Positions 43,290-52,235 of a stretch of 57,841 nucleotides of DNA are shown one piece after another. The notes under the pieces were generated by a model. It saw only the letters and a program-made list of their open reading frames with translations, made no database searches and was not told where the DNA came from. Origin of the DNA: an uncultured Eubacteriales bacterium (GTDB taxonomy: Bacteria > Bacillota > Clostridia > Lachnospirales > Lachnospiraceae); assembly GCA_900317095.1 (NCBI GenBank), contig ONFL01000047.1:1-57841 (forward strand), written 5' to 3'. Positions within the stretch are counted from its first letter, which is position 1. Each line of letters begins with the position of its first letter. A program made the position numbers and the translations under genes.

Positions 43290-44540
43290 CTATGATACGA
43301 TGTCGCCGTCGTCAAAGGGATCTCCGCAGTTGGGGCAGAACTTCGGGGGATGAGCGGGGTCTTCCGGAACCCAGCCGCACTTGTCGCAGCGGTACTGGGG
43401 AACACCGGCAGGCTTTTTGGCGCCGCATTCCGTACAGAACTTGCCCTGGTTAAGGGTGCCGCACTGCGGGCATTTCCAGGAATTCTCATTCTCCTTAAGG
43501 CTTGACTGGGGCGCGGGCTGGGCCGGCGTCTGCTGCTGCATGCCTGCCTGATAAAGATTATTGGCGTTGAACCCGCCGGCATTCGCCGCCATGTTCATGC
43601 CCATAAAGCCTATGGCCGCGCCGCCGGCGTTGCCGGCTGCCGTCTTCATGGCATCAGCCTGGGCGCCGACAAGGTGAGCTGCCGCATTCAGAGGATCCCG
43701 CAGGGCTGCGTTGCGCTGCATCTCCTTGAGCATCTTCTCATCCTCTTCTGTGGCCTTTATGCTGGAAACGCCGAAAGCCGCGATCTCTATGCCGCGCAGA
43801 TCCTTCCAGCGGGCGGAAAGCTGTTCATTCAGGGCGTCAGCCATCTCCTGAGTATGGCCCGGCAGAGAGGAGTAGCGGATGCCCTGATCGCTGATGCGGG
43901 CAAATGCCGGCTGCAGGGCGGTCAGCAATTCTGTCCGCAGCTGGCCCTCCAGCTGATCCTTCATGAAATCGCCGCTGATATTTCCACAGACATTTGTATA
44001 GAAGAGGATGGGATTGGTAACCTTATAGCTGTATTCTCCGAAGCATCTTACGGAAATATCGATATCTATGCCGGCCCTCTGGTCGACAACCCGGAAGGGA
44101 ACCGGGGAAGGGGTGCCGTACTTGTTGCCCATGATCTCCTTGGTGTTGAAATAATAGATCCGCTGGTCCTGGGCTGCCTGACCGCCGAAACTGAAGCGGG
44201 CACCGATCTGGTCGAATGTCTCCCGGATAGCCCCTTTAAGGTCGCCTGCGAATATGGACGGCGCTGTCGCGCTTTCATAGGTAAAATAGCCCGGCTCCGC
44301 GCAGATCTCTGTTACTTTCCCCTGGTCCACCAGGATCATGCACTGTCCGTCGGCAACACAGATGACAGATCCGTCTGTGATCACATTGTCATTGCCCTTG
44401 CGGTTGGCCCGGCCGGAGGTCTTCTTCTTCCCTCTTACCACGATCGTATTCGAATCCAGCGCGTCACAATAAAAATATTCTTTCCACTGATCCGCCAGCA
44501 CACCGCTGACAGAATCTATGGCAGCTTTCAGAAGTCCCAT
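43290..44540 (-). CDS. SPFH-domain protein with C-terminal zinc ribbons
   Basis: The 416-residue protein has an SPFH/Band 7-like domain (about residues 20-290, typical start GLLKAAIDSVSGVLADQWKE), an Ala/Gly/Gln-rich linker, then two zinc ribbons: CPQCG-x8-CTECG and CDKCG-x13-CPNCG. Proteins of this build are called virion core protein or YdjI-like. They are thought to form membrane-associated scaffolds; function is unknown. It is monocistronic. Confidence 0.83.
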   Translation of the reverse strand: MGLLKAAIDSVSGVLADQWKEYFYCDALDSNTIVVRGKKKTSGRANRKGNDNVITDGSVICVADGQCMILVDQGKVTEICAEPGYFTYESATAPSIFAGDLKGAIRETFDQIGARFSFGGQAAQDQRIYYFNTKEIMGNKYGTPSPVPFRVVDQRAGIDIDISVRCFGEYSYKVTNPILFYTNVCGNISGDFMKDQLEGQLRTELLTALQPAFARISDQGIRYSSLPGHTQEMADALNEQLSARWKDLRGIEIAAFGVSSIKATEEDEKMLKEMQRNAALRDPLNAAAHLVGAQADAMKTAAGNAGGAAIGFMGMNMAANAGGFNANNLYQAGMQQQTPAQPAPQSSLKENENSWKCPQCGTLNQGKFCTECGAKKPAGVPQYRCDKCGWVPEDPAHPPKFCPNCGDPFDDGDIVS

Positions 44541-44649
44541 GTGTTCTCCTCCTTATTCGGCGCGGCAGCAGCCGCAAATAATTTCGCCAAGTACAGTATA
44601 GCAGACATTATACCTTTTGTCATCGTAACAAACCGATTGTAAATTTATC

Positions 44650-44678
44650 TTTACATTCTCTTTTATTAGCTTTAGTAT
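44650..44678 (+). promoter_or_regulatory. Promoter of asnA
   Basis: TTTACA (44650-44655), 17 bp, TAGTAT (44673-44678). Confidence 0.6.
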
Positions 44679-44740
44679 AAAAAGGAAGCCGCGATTTTAT
44701 ACTGCAGCATAACAAAGCAATACCCATCAGGAGGAGTAAG

Positions 44741-45751
44741 ATGTCCAATCTGATCATACCGGATCACTATAATTCAATACTGTATCCCATGGAAACCCAG
44801 CGTGCCATCAAGAAGATCAAAGACTATTTTCAGGATGAGCTCGCCTACGGACTGAAGCTGCGAAGAGTCTCCGCGCCTCTTTTCGTCCGCCCGCAGTCCG
44901 GACTCAATGACAACCTGAACGGTGTGGAGCGCCGGGTCAGCTTCACGATAAAAGATATGGGTGAGGCAGACGTTGAGATCGTCCAGTCCCTTGCCAAGTG
45001 GAAGCGCTACGCCCTGGGCAAATACCAGATAGAGCCTGGACGGGGCATTTACACGGACATGAACGCGATCCGCAGAGACGAAGAGCTGGACAACCTCCAT
45101 TCCATCTATGTGGACCAGTGGGACTGGGAGAAGACCATCCGCCGTCAGGACCGGACCCGGGAATATCTGCATGAAACCGTGTGCACGATTTACAACGCGC
45201 TGTGCAATCTCAGCGATTTCGTGAACCGCCATTACCATGAGATCCGCAGCAATATCCCCAATGAGATCCATTTCATCACCACCCAGGAACTGGAAGATGC
45301 CTATCCGGACCTGTCCCCCAAGGAGAGGGAGGACGCCGTCTGCCGCGAGTACGGAGCTGTCTTCCTGGAGAAGATCGGCGGCCCCTTAAAGAGCGGCGAG
45401 CCGCACGACGGGCGTGCTCCGGATTACGATGACTGGGAACTGAACGGCGATATCCTTTTATGGAACGATGTACTTGGACGGGCCTTCGAGATCTCTTCCA
45501 TGGGCATCCGGGTAGACGCCGAAAGCATGAAGCGCCAGCTTAAGGCAGCCGGCAATATGGACCGGGCACAGCTCCCCTTCCATCAGGCCGTCCTCAATGA
45601 CCGGCTGCCCCTGTCCATAGGCGGCGGCATCGGCCAAAGCCGTCTGTGCATGTTCTTCCTGCGCAAGGCCCACATCGGCGAAGTACAGGCCAGCATATGG
45701 CCTGAGGACATGATCGCCGCCTGCCATGAGCACGGCATAGATCTGCTGTAA
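44741..45751 (+). CDS. asnA: Aspartate--ammonia ligase
   Basis: The 336-residue protein matches AsnA along its whole length: YFQDELAYGLKLRRVSAPLF, SGLNDNLNGVERRVSF, LAKWKRYALG and the end block LSIGGGIGQSRLCMFFLRKA. It makes asparagine from aspartate and free ammonia with ATP to AMP; the fold is that of class II aminoacyl-tRNA synthetases. AGGAGGAG precedes ATG; the gene is alone with its own promoter and terminator. Confidence 0.97.
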   Translation: MSNLIIPDHYNSILYPMETQRAIKKIKDYFQDELAYGLKLRRVSAPLFVRPQSGLNDNLNGVERRVSFTIKDMGEADVEIVQSLAKWKRYALGKYQIEPGRGIYTDMNAIRRDEELDNLHSIYVDQWDWEKTIRRQDRTREYLHETVCTIYNALCNLSDFVNRHYHEIRSNIPNEIHFITTQELEDAYPDLSPKEREDAVCREYGAVFLEKIGGPLKSGEPHDGRAPDYDDWELNGDILLWNDVLGRAFEISSMGIRVDAESMKRQLKAAGNMDRAQLPFHQAVLNDRLPLSIGGGIGQSRLCMFFLRKAHIGEVQASIWPEDMIAACHEHGIDLL

Positions 45752-45762
45752 ATTATTATATG

Positions 45763-45809
45763 AAAAATGATCCGGCACCACTTTTCATTCGTGCTGCCGG
45801 ATCATTTTT
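45763..45809. terminator. Bidirectional terminator, asnA and sufB
   Basis: A near-perfect 19-bp stem (AAAAATGATCCGGCA... with its complement ending 45809) followed by a run of T. Confidence 0.88.
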
Positions 45810-45866
45810 TTTACTCTATATCTGCCCCCAAGCGCTGCGGTTTGTACGAATCTGCATCGCCGCGGC

Positions 45867-46820
45867 TTACTTCAGGAATCCGTTTATGATCTGCTCTTCT
45901 GCCTCTTCCCGGGTCAGGCCCAGCGTCATGAGCTTTATCAGCTGATCACCGGCGATCTTGCCGATGGCTGCCTCGTGGATAAGGGCCGCGTCTACACAGT
46001 TGGCCTCCAGGGAAGGAACCGCAAGGATCCTGCCGTCGTCCATGAGGATGGAGTCGCACTCTGTGTGGCCGCTGCAGGCAGCATTTCCGCTGATGCCCAG
46101 GTCCAGCTTCTGATAAGAATGATCGCGGGCAACGCCTCTGGATACCACATCAGCGCTGGAGCCGTCTCCGTTAAGCTCTATCTTGTAAACGCTCTCGGCG
46201 GTCTGCTCGCCGTGGGTCATCAGGCGCTCGCGGACGACGATACGCGCCCCGGCATCAAGCTTGGCAATGGTGGTGCGGATCGTGGAATCAACGCCCTTGA
46301 TCTGGACCATCTCCATCTCCATGTAGCTGCCCTCTTCCATATAGACCTCTGTCTGGGGATTAAGGATGCGCTTTCCGGTTCCATCACCGCTGCCGTAATG
46401 CTTTTCTACATATTTCACCTTGGCATTCCTGCCGACATAGAAACGGTGAAGCCCGTCATGTTCAGAGTCCTGCTTTCCGCAGTTGTCAATGCCGCAGCCG
46501 GCTACTATGACTACGTCGCAGTCTTCGCCGACATGGAAATCATTGTAGACCATCTCCTTCATACCGCTCTGATCCATGACGACCGGGATATGAACGCTCT
46601 CGTTCTTTGTTCCGGGAGCGATATTGATGTCTATGCCGCTGACATCCTTCTTGGAAACGATCTCTATATTTGCCGTTGAAGCGCGGCCGGCCATCTCTCC
46701 GTTGGCACGGATGTTGTAGGCACCTTCGGGAACATTGTGCAGATCGGCAACCTCCAGAAGAAGCCGCTTCTGGATCTCATCTATCTTGACCTTCGGAATT
46801 TCCTTCTTAAGTTCTGCCAT
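45867..46820 (-). CDS. sufB: SufB/SufD-like Fe-S scaffold of a minimal SUF system
   Basis: The 317-residue protein carries the SufB/SufD core (DVVIVAGCGIDNCGKQDSEH; HTECDSILMDDGR; SLEANCVDAALIHEAAIGKI) with possible Cys, Glu and His ligands. It is shorter than E. coli SufB (about 495) and has no SufD partner here. With sufC it forms the minimal two-gene arrangement known as SufCB or SMS in anaerobes. Its start overlaps the sufC stop by one base. Confidence 0.9.
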   Translation of the reverse strand: MAELKKEIPKVKIDEIQKRLLLEVADLHNVPEGAYNIRANGEMAGRASTANIEIVSKKDVSGIDINIAPGTKNESVHIPVVMDQSGMKEMVYNDFHVGEDCDVVIVAGCGIDNCGKQDSEHDGLHRFYVGRNAKVKYVEKHYGSGDGTGKRILNPQTEVYMEEGSYMEMEMVQIKGVDSTIRTTIAKLDAGARIVVRERLMTHGEQTAESVYKIELNGDGSSADVVSRGVARDHSYQKLDLGISGNAACSGHTECDSILMDDGRILAVPSLEANCVDAALIHEAAIGKIAGDQLIKLMTLGLTREEAEEQIINGFLK

Positions 46821-47563
46821 TACTGTTCACTTCCCTTCTCAAGCTGTGTGCAGGCTCCTACCGCGGAAGCTGTTCCCAGCAGTGCCGGAAGGATCTGGTC
46901 TCTGGGGCCCTGCTCCTTTATCCTGCCGCCTGCGATCACCACGATCTCATCCGCGATCTCCAGGATCCGCTCCTGATGGGAAATGATGATGATGGAGCCG
47001 TCCTTGTTCTTCTCCTGCATGCGTTCGAAAACCTTTATCAGGTTCTGGAAGCTCCACAGGTCTATGCCGGCCTCCGGTTCGTCGAATACGGAAAGCTTCG
47101 TACTTCTGGCCAGGACCGTGGCAATCTCTATCCTCTTGAGCTCGCCGCCGGACAGGCTGGCGTTGACTTCACGGTTTATATAGTCCCTGGCGCACATGCC
47201 TACCTCGGAAAGATAATCGCAGGCCGCGCTTATGGACAGATATCTGCCGGATGCGATACGGAGCAGGTCAATGACCTGGATCCCCTTGAAACGGACCGGC
47301 TGCTGCAGGGCATAGCTGATCCCGGCCTTTGCCCGGTCCGTGATGGACCAGTCTGTGATATCCTCGCCGTCGAGTAAAATGCGGCCGGATGTGGGTTTTT
47401 CGATTCCCGCGATCAGTCTTGCCAGAGTAGATTTGCCGCCGCCGTTGGGGCCGGTAATAACAACAAACTTATTGTTATCTACCGTCAGGCTCACATCCCT
47501 GATGATCTCCTTCTGACCCTCTTCGCTGTCGACACCAAAACTGATGTTTTTAAGTTCGAGCAT
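46820..47563 (-). CDS. sufC: SufC ATPase
   Basis: The 247-residue ABC ATPase has Walker A GPNGGGKSTL, signature LSGGE, Walker B LSVFDEPEAGID and switch HQ (IISHQER). SufC drives conformational change of the Fe-S scaffold. Upstream are a promoter, a palindrome and a 5' hairpin. Confidence 0.94.
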   Translation of the reverse strand: MLELKNISFGVDSEEGQKEIIRDVSLTVDNNKFVVITGPNGGGKSTLARLIAGIEKPTSGRILLDGEDITDWSITDRAKAGISYALQQPVRFKGIQVIDLLRIASGRYLSISAACDYLSEVGMCARDYINREVNASLSGGELKRIEIATVLARSTKLSVFDEPEAGIDLWSFQNLIKVFERMQEKNKDGSIIIISHQERILEIADEIVVIAGGRIKEQGPRDQILPALLGTASAVGACTQLEKGSEQ

Positions 47564-47602
47564 CTTTTTTCACCTCATTACATAATTTCCTTATAAGACA
47601 AG

Positions 47603-47697
47603 CGGCTCTCGCAAAGTGCTCCTGAACTTCGCAAAAGCCGTACTGTTCTTATTCTAACTAATTTCCTCCGAATTAACAAGGAAATATATTCATTTCC
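47603..47697 (-). promoter_or_regulatory. sufCB promoter, operator-like palindrome and 5' hairpin
   Basis: On the minus strand TTGTTA (47674-47679), 17 bp, TAGAAT (47651-47656). GGAAATATATTCATTTCC (47680-47697) abuts the -35 and overlaps the upstream gene's end. The predicted RNA begins with a 15-bp stem-loop (47603-47640). Confidence 0.6.
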
Positions 47698-48856
47698 GGA
47701 AGAATCGCGGAGAAAAATGCGCAATAGCCCTGTAGGCCGGATTCTCCAGACGCCTGCCGCACTGATCCAGCTGCTGCCGGACCTGGATCTGCTGCGGGCA
47801 GTTCTGCTCACAGCGGCCGCATTTTACGCACAGGGACGCGTTTGCGGGCTTTGCCCGGAATGTGGTCGTCATCAGATATTCCTTCATGCCCCGGATCAGG
47901 CCGTCGCTATAGCTGATGTTATAGCAGCGGAAGACGCCGGGAATATCCACACCGGCCGGGCAGGGCTGACAATAACCGCAGCCGGTACAAGGAATTTTCA
48001 CTTCCCCGTTCACGGCCTCCCGCACCCGGTCATAGACCTCTCTTTGCTCCTCCCTTATCATGCCTGTACGTGCGCTTTCGGCAGTCTGGATATTTTCCCT
48101 GACCATCTGCCGGCTTCCCATGCCGGAAAGAACGACGCTGACTGCCTTCTGGTCCCAGAGCCAGCGCAGCCCCCACTGGGCCGGCGTGCTGCCGCTGTCA
48201 GCCTGCGCAAATATCTGCCCTGCCTGCCGGGGCAGCCCGTCCGCCAGCCTGCCTCCCCGCAGGGGCTCCATGATGATGACCGGTATCCCCTTCCGGGCGG
48301 CATATTCCACGCCGCGGCGGCCTGCCTGGCTGTTCTCGTCCATATAGTTGTACTGGACCTGGCACAGGTCCCAGTCCCAGGCGTCCAACAGGCGGATAAA
48401 GTTATCCGTATTGCCGTGGTAAGAGAAACCCACACGGCGGATCTGGCCCTGCTGCTTTTTCTCCTGCAGCCACTGCCCGATCCCCATGCGGACCAGTTTG
48501 TCCCAGATCTCCACGTCCGGCAGCATGTGCATGAGGTAATTGTCCACATGATCTGTCTGCAGCCGGTCCAGCTGCTTCCGGAATTTATCCTCTGCATCCT
48601 CGACAGAACGGATCAGATAGTGAGGCAGCTTCGTGGTTATACAAACCTTATCCCGCAGCCCGTCCTTTGCCAGGATCCTGCCCAGGACCTGCTCGCTTCC
48701 CGGATAGATATAGGCGGTATCAAAATAGTTGACGCCGTGGCGGATGCTGTAACGGATCAGCTTCTGTGTCTCCTCCTCATCTATGCGGCCTGCCTTTCTG
48801 GGAAAGCGCATGCATCCGAATCCCAGTATGGACCAGTCATTCGCCCTCTTTTCCAT
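47690..48856 (-). CDS. Aldo/keto reductase with C-terminal 2[4Fe-4S] domain
   Basis: The 388-residue protein has an aldo/keto reductase barrel with the tetrad in FDTAYIYPGSE, TTKLP and YLMHML. A ferredoxin-like tail follows with CTGCGYCQPCPAG and CVKCGRCEQNCPQ. Such proteins are common in anaerobes and are thought to couple carbonyl reduction to ferredoxin-type electrons. Its start overlaps the upstream Nudix gene by about 20 bases. Confidence 0.9.
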   Translation of the reverse strand: MEKRANDWSILGFGCMRFPRKAGRIDEEETQKLIRYSIRHGVNYFDTAYIYPGSEQVLGRILAKDGLRDKVCITTKLPHYLIRSVEDAEDKFRKQLDRLQTDHVDNYLMHMLPDVEIWDKLVRMGIGQWLQEKKQQGQIRRVGFSYHGNTDNFIRLLDAWDWDLCQVQYNYMDENSQAGRRGVEYAARKGIPVIIMEPLRGGRLADGLPRQAGQIFAQADSGSTPAQWGLRWLWDQKAVSVVLSGMGSRQMVRENIQTAESARTGMIREEQREVYDRVREAVNGEVKIPCTGCGYCQPCPAGVDIPGVFRCYNISYSDGLIRGMKEYLMTTTFRAKPANASLCVKCGRCEQNCPQQIQVRQQLDQCGRRLENPAYRAIAHFSPRFFRK

Positions 48857-49382
48857 CAGCTATCAGCTCCTCGGGCGGAGTCAGGAAAATCTTCTTTATA
48901 CTGTCATAGTGGAGGAAAATGCCCTGATCCGCGATCTGCCGGATCTCCTCCGGGGAGGCGATCCGGAAATCGGTCGTCTCTGACAGCTGGATATGGATAT
49001 CCTTTTCACTGAACTCCTTTTCAAAAAGATATACGTCTACAAAGTAATTGTCGCCCTGGCCGGGATTCTCCCGGTGATAAGTCAGGACAAGCCTGCCGGG
49101 GCAGTCTGATACATCCAGGCCTGTCTCCTCGCGGATCTCCCGCAGCACAGCCTCCCTGGACTCCTCGCCTGCCTGCACGGCGCCGCCGGAGATCTCCCAC
49201 CAGCCGGGAGCCCAGGCCTTATCCATCTTCCTGCGTGTTATGAGGAAACGCCCGTCGCCGGGTCTTACGATCCCGCCCAGAACGGACAGATGGTATTCCC
49301 CGTCTTTAAGGATCCAGTCATTTCTCTTCATCCGGCGCCCGGTCCTGCGCCGGCTGCTGTCATATATATCCCAGTATTCCAT
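48837..49382 (-). CDS. Nudix hydrolase
   Basis: The 181-residue protein has a full Nudix box, GGAVQAGEESREAVLREIRE followed by ETGLD (G-x5-E-x7-REUxEExGU). The N-terminal EYWDIYDSSRRRTGRRMKR is typical of the YfcD/Idi-like branch. It hydrolyses a nucleoside diphosphate-linked compound. ATG 49382 is preferred (AAGGAGAA upstream); an ATG at 49418 is also in frame. Overlaps the reductase gene. Confidence 0.88.
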   Translation of the reverse strand: MEYWDIYDSSRRRTGRRMKRNDWILKDGEYHLSVLGGIVRPGDGRFLITRRKMDKAWAPGWWEISGGAVQAGEESREAVLREIREETGLDVSDCPGRLVLTYHRENPGQGDNYFVDVYLFEKEFSEKDIHIQLSETTDFRIASPEEIRQIADQGIFLHYDSIKKIFLTPPEELIADGKEGE

Positions 49383-49420
49383 GTCTGCTCTTTCTCCTTC
49401 TGCCGGGCCCATATGCACGG

Positions 49421-49465
49421 CAGGCGCCGGGCCCCTGCCGGGGCGGGACAGCGCCTGTATTTTTT
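49421..49465 (+). terminator. Intrinsic terminator facing against local genes
   Basis: CAGGCGC (49421-49427) and GCGCCTG (49451-49457) with a GC-rich inner stem, then ATTTTTTG on the plus strand. All genes around are on the minus strand, so it would stop antisense transcription. Confidence 0.55.
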
Positions 49466-49466
49466 G

Positions 49467-51089
49467 TTATTTTTTCTGTTTTCTGTGGATAAAATAGCGG
49501 ATAAGCACAAAAAGGGAAGCCCCTACAGCCAGGACAAATCCCACGGCTCCCAGCAGAGGAATGCCGAAGATCTTCGGCCACATATCCGTCGTGCAGATAA
49601 TGCTGGAACTGACCAGCAGGGCTGCTATGCACATGCCGATGACCAGGTTCCTCACCAGATGATGGAGCAGCAGTCTCAGCTCAGTGTCAGCATGCAGCTC
49701 CAGGTGGACCCGGGTCTGATCTTTCTCGTAGCCTCTGAGGATCTTACCTGCCAGCGTAGGCAGCTCAATAAGGTTCCTGAGCCCGATCCAGGCTTTCATA
49801 GTGCCGCTTTTCAGAGTCTTTTTCAGATTATCTGTCTGGAACATGGCCTGCCGCATGCGGTTGGACGCTATCTCTATGATGCTGATCTCCGGACTGATCT
49901 GGGTCAGCACGCCTTCCATCTGGGTCAGGCCGCGCACCAGCAGGGTCAGACCGTGGGGCAGTTCCATATAGTTGCGCTTCATGATCTCCATGAGTTCTGC
50001 CATGATCTGCGCAATATCCAGGTCTCCGAAATCGAGGGCGCTGTAGCGGTCTATAAAATTACCCAGATCTTTATAGAGCTTGCGCTTGTCAACATTCCCC
50101 TTAAAACGGGCAATGCCCAGAACTGCATCCTGGATCTGGCTTATATCGCCGACGGATATGCCCTCTACGGCCTGGCCGAAAAGCTCCCTGTCCTTTTTGG
50201 AAAGGATCCCCATCATGCCCATATCTATCCAAACGATCTTGCCCGCGCGGATGCGCAGGTTGCCCGGATGAGGGTCGGCATGGAAAAATCCGTCCTCCAG
50301 CACCTGCTTCATGAAGTTGTCGACCAGCTTGGTGCCTATCTCATGCAGATCATAGCCCCCTGCCAGCAAAGCCTCTTTGTCATCTATTTCCAGCCCGTCT
50401 ATGTACTCCATGACCAGGACCTTCTCCGTGGTAAAGGACCGGTAGAGGATGGGGCAGGCAACATATTCCACATCGCTGTTGAGCTCATGGAACTTCTCCA
50501 TATTGGCAGCCTCAGTGAGGAAATTCATCTCCTCCTGGGCAACGACCCACAGCTCATCCAGTACCATATCCAGATCCAGCAGGCCCTTAAGCCGGACCGG
50601 CGGAAGGAGCTTAACCGCCTTGTGCATGAGACTGATGTCCCGCCGCATAGTGTCATAGATGCCTTCCCGCTGCACCTTGACCACGACCTGCCCGCCGGTG
50701 ACAAGCTGTGCCCGGTGAACCTGGGCAATGCTGGCGGATCCCAGCGGCTGCCTGTCTATATGGTCAAAAACATCTTCCCAGGGACGCCCATAGGAATCCT
50801 CTATCACCCGGATGACCTCGTCGAAGGGCATGGGTTTCACGCCGGACCGCAGCTGCATCAGCTCATCACAATACTCCCTGGGCAGGATATCTGACCGGGT
50901 GGACATGATCTGACCCAGCTTTATGTAGGTCGGTCCCAGGTCTTCCAGGATCTCCCGCAGACGGACCGGGGTTATCCCCTTGAATATCTCATGCCTGCGC
51001 AGGATCGAGGTGATCTCCAGCAGACGCGAGCGGTTTTTTTCAGGGCTCCGGTCGGCTCCGGAGCCCTCTGTCGGGTTATCTTTTCCCAT
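49467..51089 (-). CDS. UbiB/AarF-type atypical kinase
   Basis: The 540-residue protein has the ADCK hallmarks: KLGQ in the KxGQ helix (LGPTYIKLGQIMSTRSDILP), Ala-rich loop QPLGSASIAQVHRA, VVVKVQRE, catalytic HADPHPGN and IDMGMMG, then two C-terminal membrane helices. UbiB proteins aid quinone or lipid handling; Clostridia often lack ubiquinone, so the role here may be lipid related. Its start overlaps the phasin-like gene's stop (TGATG). Confidence 0.93.
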   Translation of the reverse strand: MGKDNPTEGSGADRSPEKNRSRLLEITSILRRHEIFKGITPVRLREILEDLGPTYIKLGQIMSTRSDILPREYCDELMQLRSGVKPMPFDEVIRVIEDSYGRPWEDVFDHIDRQPLGSASIAQVHRAQLVTGGQVVVKVQREGIYDTMRRDISLMHKAVKLLPPVRLKGLLDLDMVLDELWVVAQEEMNFLTEAANMEKFHELNSDVEYVACPILYRSFTTEKVLVMEYIDGLEIDDKEALLAGGYDLHEIGTKLVDNFMKQVLEDGFFHADPHPGNLRIRAGKIVWIDMGMMGILSKKDRELFGQAVEGISVGDISQIQDAVLGIARFKGNVDKRKLYKDLGNFIDRYSALDFGDLDIAQIMAELMEIMKRNYMELPHGLTLLVRGLTQMEGVLTQISPEISIIEIASNRMRQAMFQTDNLKKTLKSGTMKAWIGLRNLIELPTLAGKILRGYEKDQTRVHLELHADTELRLLLHHLVRNLVIGMCIAALLVSSSIICTTDMWPKIFGIPLLGAVGFVLAVGASLFVLIRYFIHRKQKK

Positions 51090-51490
51090 CAGTCATGTTT
51101 TTCCTCTTCGCCGGCCGGCGCAGGGTCGGCTGCGGCGGCAGCTTCATCCTTCGCGGAAGCTTTCTCCAGCAGATTCTTCAGCATGGCGATCTGATCAGCA
51201 GACATGCCCTTGATCATCTGCGCAAGCTCGTCGGCTGACTCTTCCTTCTTCTGATCTTCCTCCGCCTGTGTCTTGGCGGCCTGGGCCTTCTCCTTGGCTT
51301 CGTCCGACTTAACCTTCAGATCATGGCGCAGTTCCTTGTTGAGGATCTTGCCCTGATCTACTGTGAGCTCGCCCTTCTTTACCAGCTCATCTATCAGCTG
51401 CTGGGACTTCTCTCCGGTTATAGCCACGGCACCGACACCTGCCAGCAGAATCTTCTTTAATCCGTCACCAATGATATTATTGTTATCCAT
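51089..51490 (-). CDS. Phasin-like helical protein
   Basis: The 133-residue protein has a short hydrophobic start (LKKILLAGVGAVAITGEK), then a long Lys/Glu/Ala-rich helix and an acidic Ala-rich tail, as in the phasin/PhaF-like family (DUF often annotated poly(3-hydroxyalkanoate) granule-associated). AAGGAGG at 8-base spacing selects ATG 51490; an ATG at 51496 is too close. It is coupled to the UbiB gene by TGATG, a recurrent pairing in Clostridia. Confidence 0.82.
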   Translation of the reverse strand: MDNNNIIGDGLKKILLAGVGAVAITGEKSQQLIDELVKKGELTVDQGKILNKELRHDLKVKSDEAKEKAQAAKTQAEEDQKKEESADELAQMIKGMSADQIAMLKNLLEKASAKDEAAAAADPAPAGEEEKHD

Positions 51491-51549
51491 GTTCATATCC
51501 TCCTTATCTTCTGATAAAATGTTCTGAAAAAGGATCCGGGCACCGCCTC

Positions 51550-51942
51550 TTACAGGGCTCCCTGGAAAAAGGCGATGATCTTCGGTATGAAAATGCAGCA
51601 GCCGATCGCCGCAGCCATGATCGCGCTGAAAAGCACGGCCCCCGCCGCCGCGTCCTTGGCCTTCTTGGCCAGCGGCCTGCGTTCCTCTGTGACCAGGTCT
51701 ACGGCCGACTCTACAGCAGTATTGACCATCTCCAGAGAAATGACCAGCCCGAACAGGATCAGGCAGGTAAACCACTCCGCGGTGGAAATCTTCAGAATAA
51801 TGCCGCCGATGACGACCAGAAGGGCCATGCCGCAGTGGATCTTGATATTGCGCTCGCTGCGTATGGTCTCGGCAATGCCCTCAAACGCATGGACGAAGCT
51901 CTTATACAGCGGCTGCCTGCGCCCTTTCTTCTCCTGTGCCAT
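51550..51942 (-). CDS. dgkA: Undecaprenol/diacylglycerol kinase
   Basis: The 130-residue protein has three membrane helices and the DgkA motif LEMVNTAVESAVDLV with KKAKDAAAGAV. Gram-positive members phosphorylate undecaprenol for cell-wall recycling. ATG 51942 has GGGAGG ten bases ahead. It lies 60 bases upstream of the phasin-UbiB pair. Confidence 0.92.
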   Translation of the reverse strand: MAQEKKGRRQPLYKSFVHAFEGIAETIRSERNIKIHCGMALLVVIGGIILKISTAEWFTCLILFGLVISLEMVNTAVESAVDLVTEERRPLAKKAKDAAAGAVLFSAIMAAAIGCCIFIPKIIAFFQGAL

Positions 51943-52047
51943 ATCGGTTAAGCCTCCCTGCTCAAATAAAGGGTTCCCATCACCGGAAAATTCCCCCCCG
52001 CGCGCGGCCTGCCGCGGTGCGGAAAATACGGCCGGAAACTTAAATTT

Positions 52048-52076
52048 ATTATACAACGGATGGCATGCCGGCGCAA
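52048..52076 (-). promoter_or_regulatory. Possible dgkA promoter
   Basis: On the minus strand TATAAT (52048-52053) has TTGCGC (52071-52076) 17 bp upstream, a weak -35. Confidence 0.45.
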
Positions 52077-52138
52077 GAAAATGCCGTCCGGGAAGTCCCG
52101 GTCTTTCCAGTATCCTGCTCTGAGGGAAAAACTTCCTG

Positions 52139-52167
52139 TTTTCAGCGCACCGCCTTTTTGTTATAAT
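52139..52167 (+). promoter_or_regulatory. Promoter of Rrf2 gene
   Basis: TTTTCA (52139-52144), 17 bp, TATAAT (52162-52167). Confidence 0.5.
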
Positions 52168-52235
52168 GGGTAAATACAGATATTTGCGATAGTTTACCGG
52201 GCCCGGCCCGGTCTTAAAACCGGAAGGCGGATTAT

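Noticed and set aside
47717-50894. Long plus-strand open frames opposite the reductase and UbiB genes
   Set aside because: Both lie antisense to well-identified proteins and show no family motifs or start signals.
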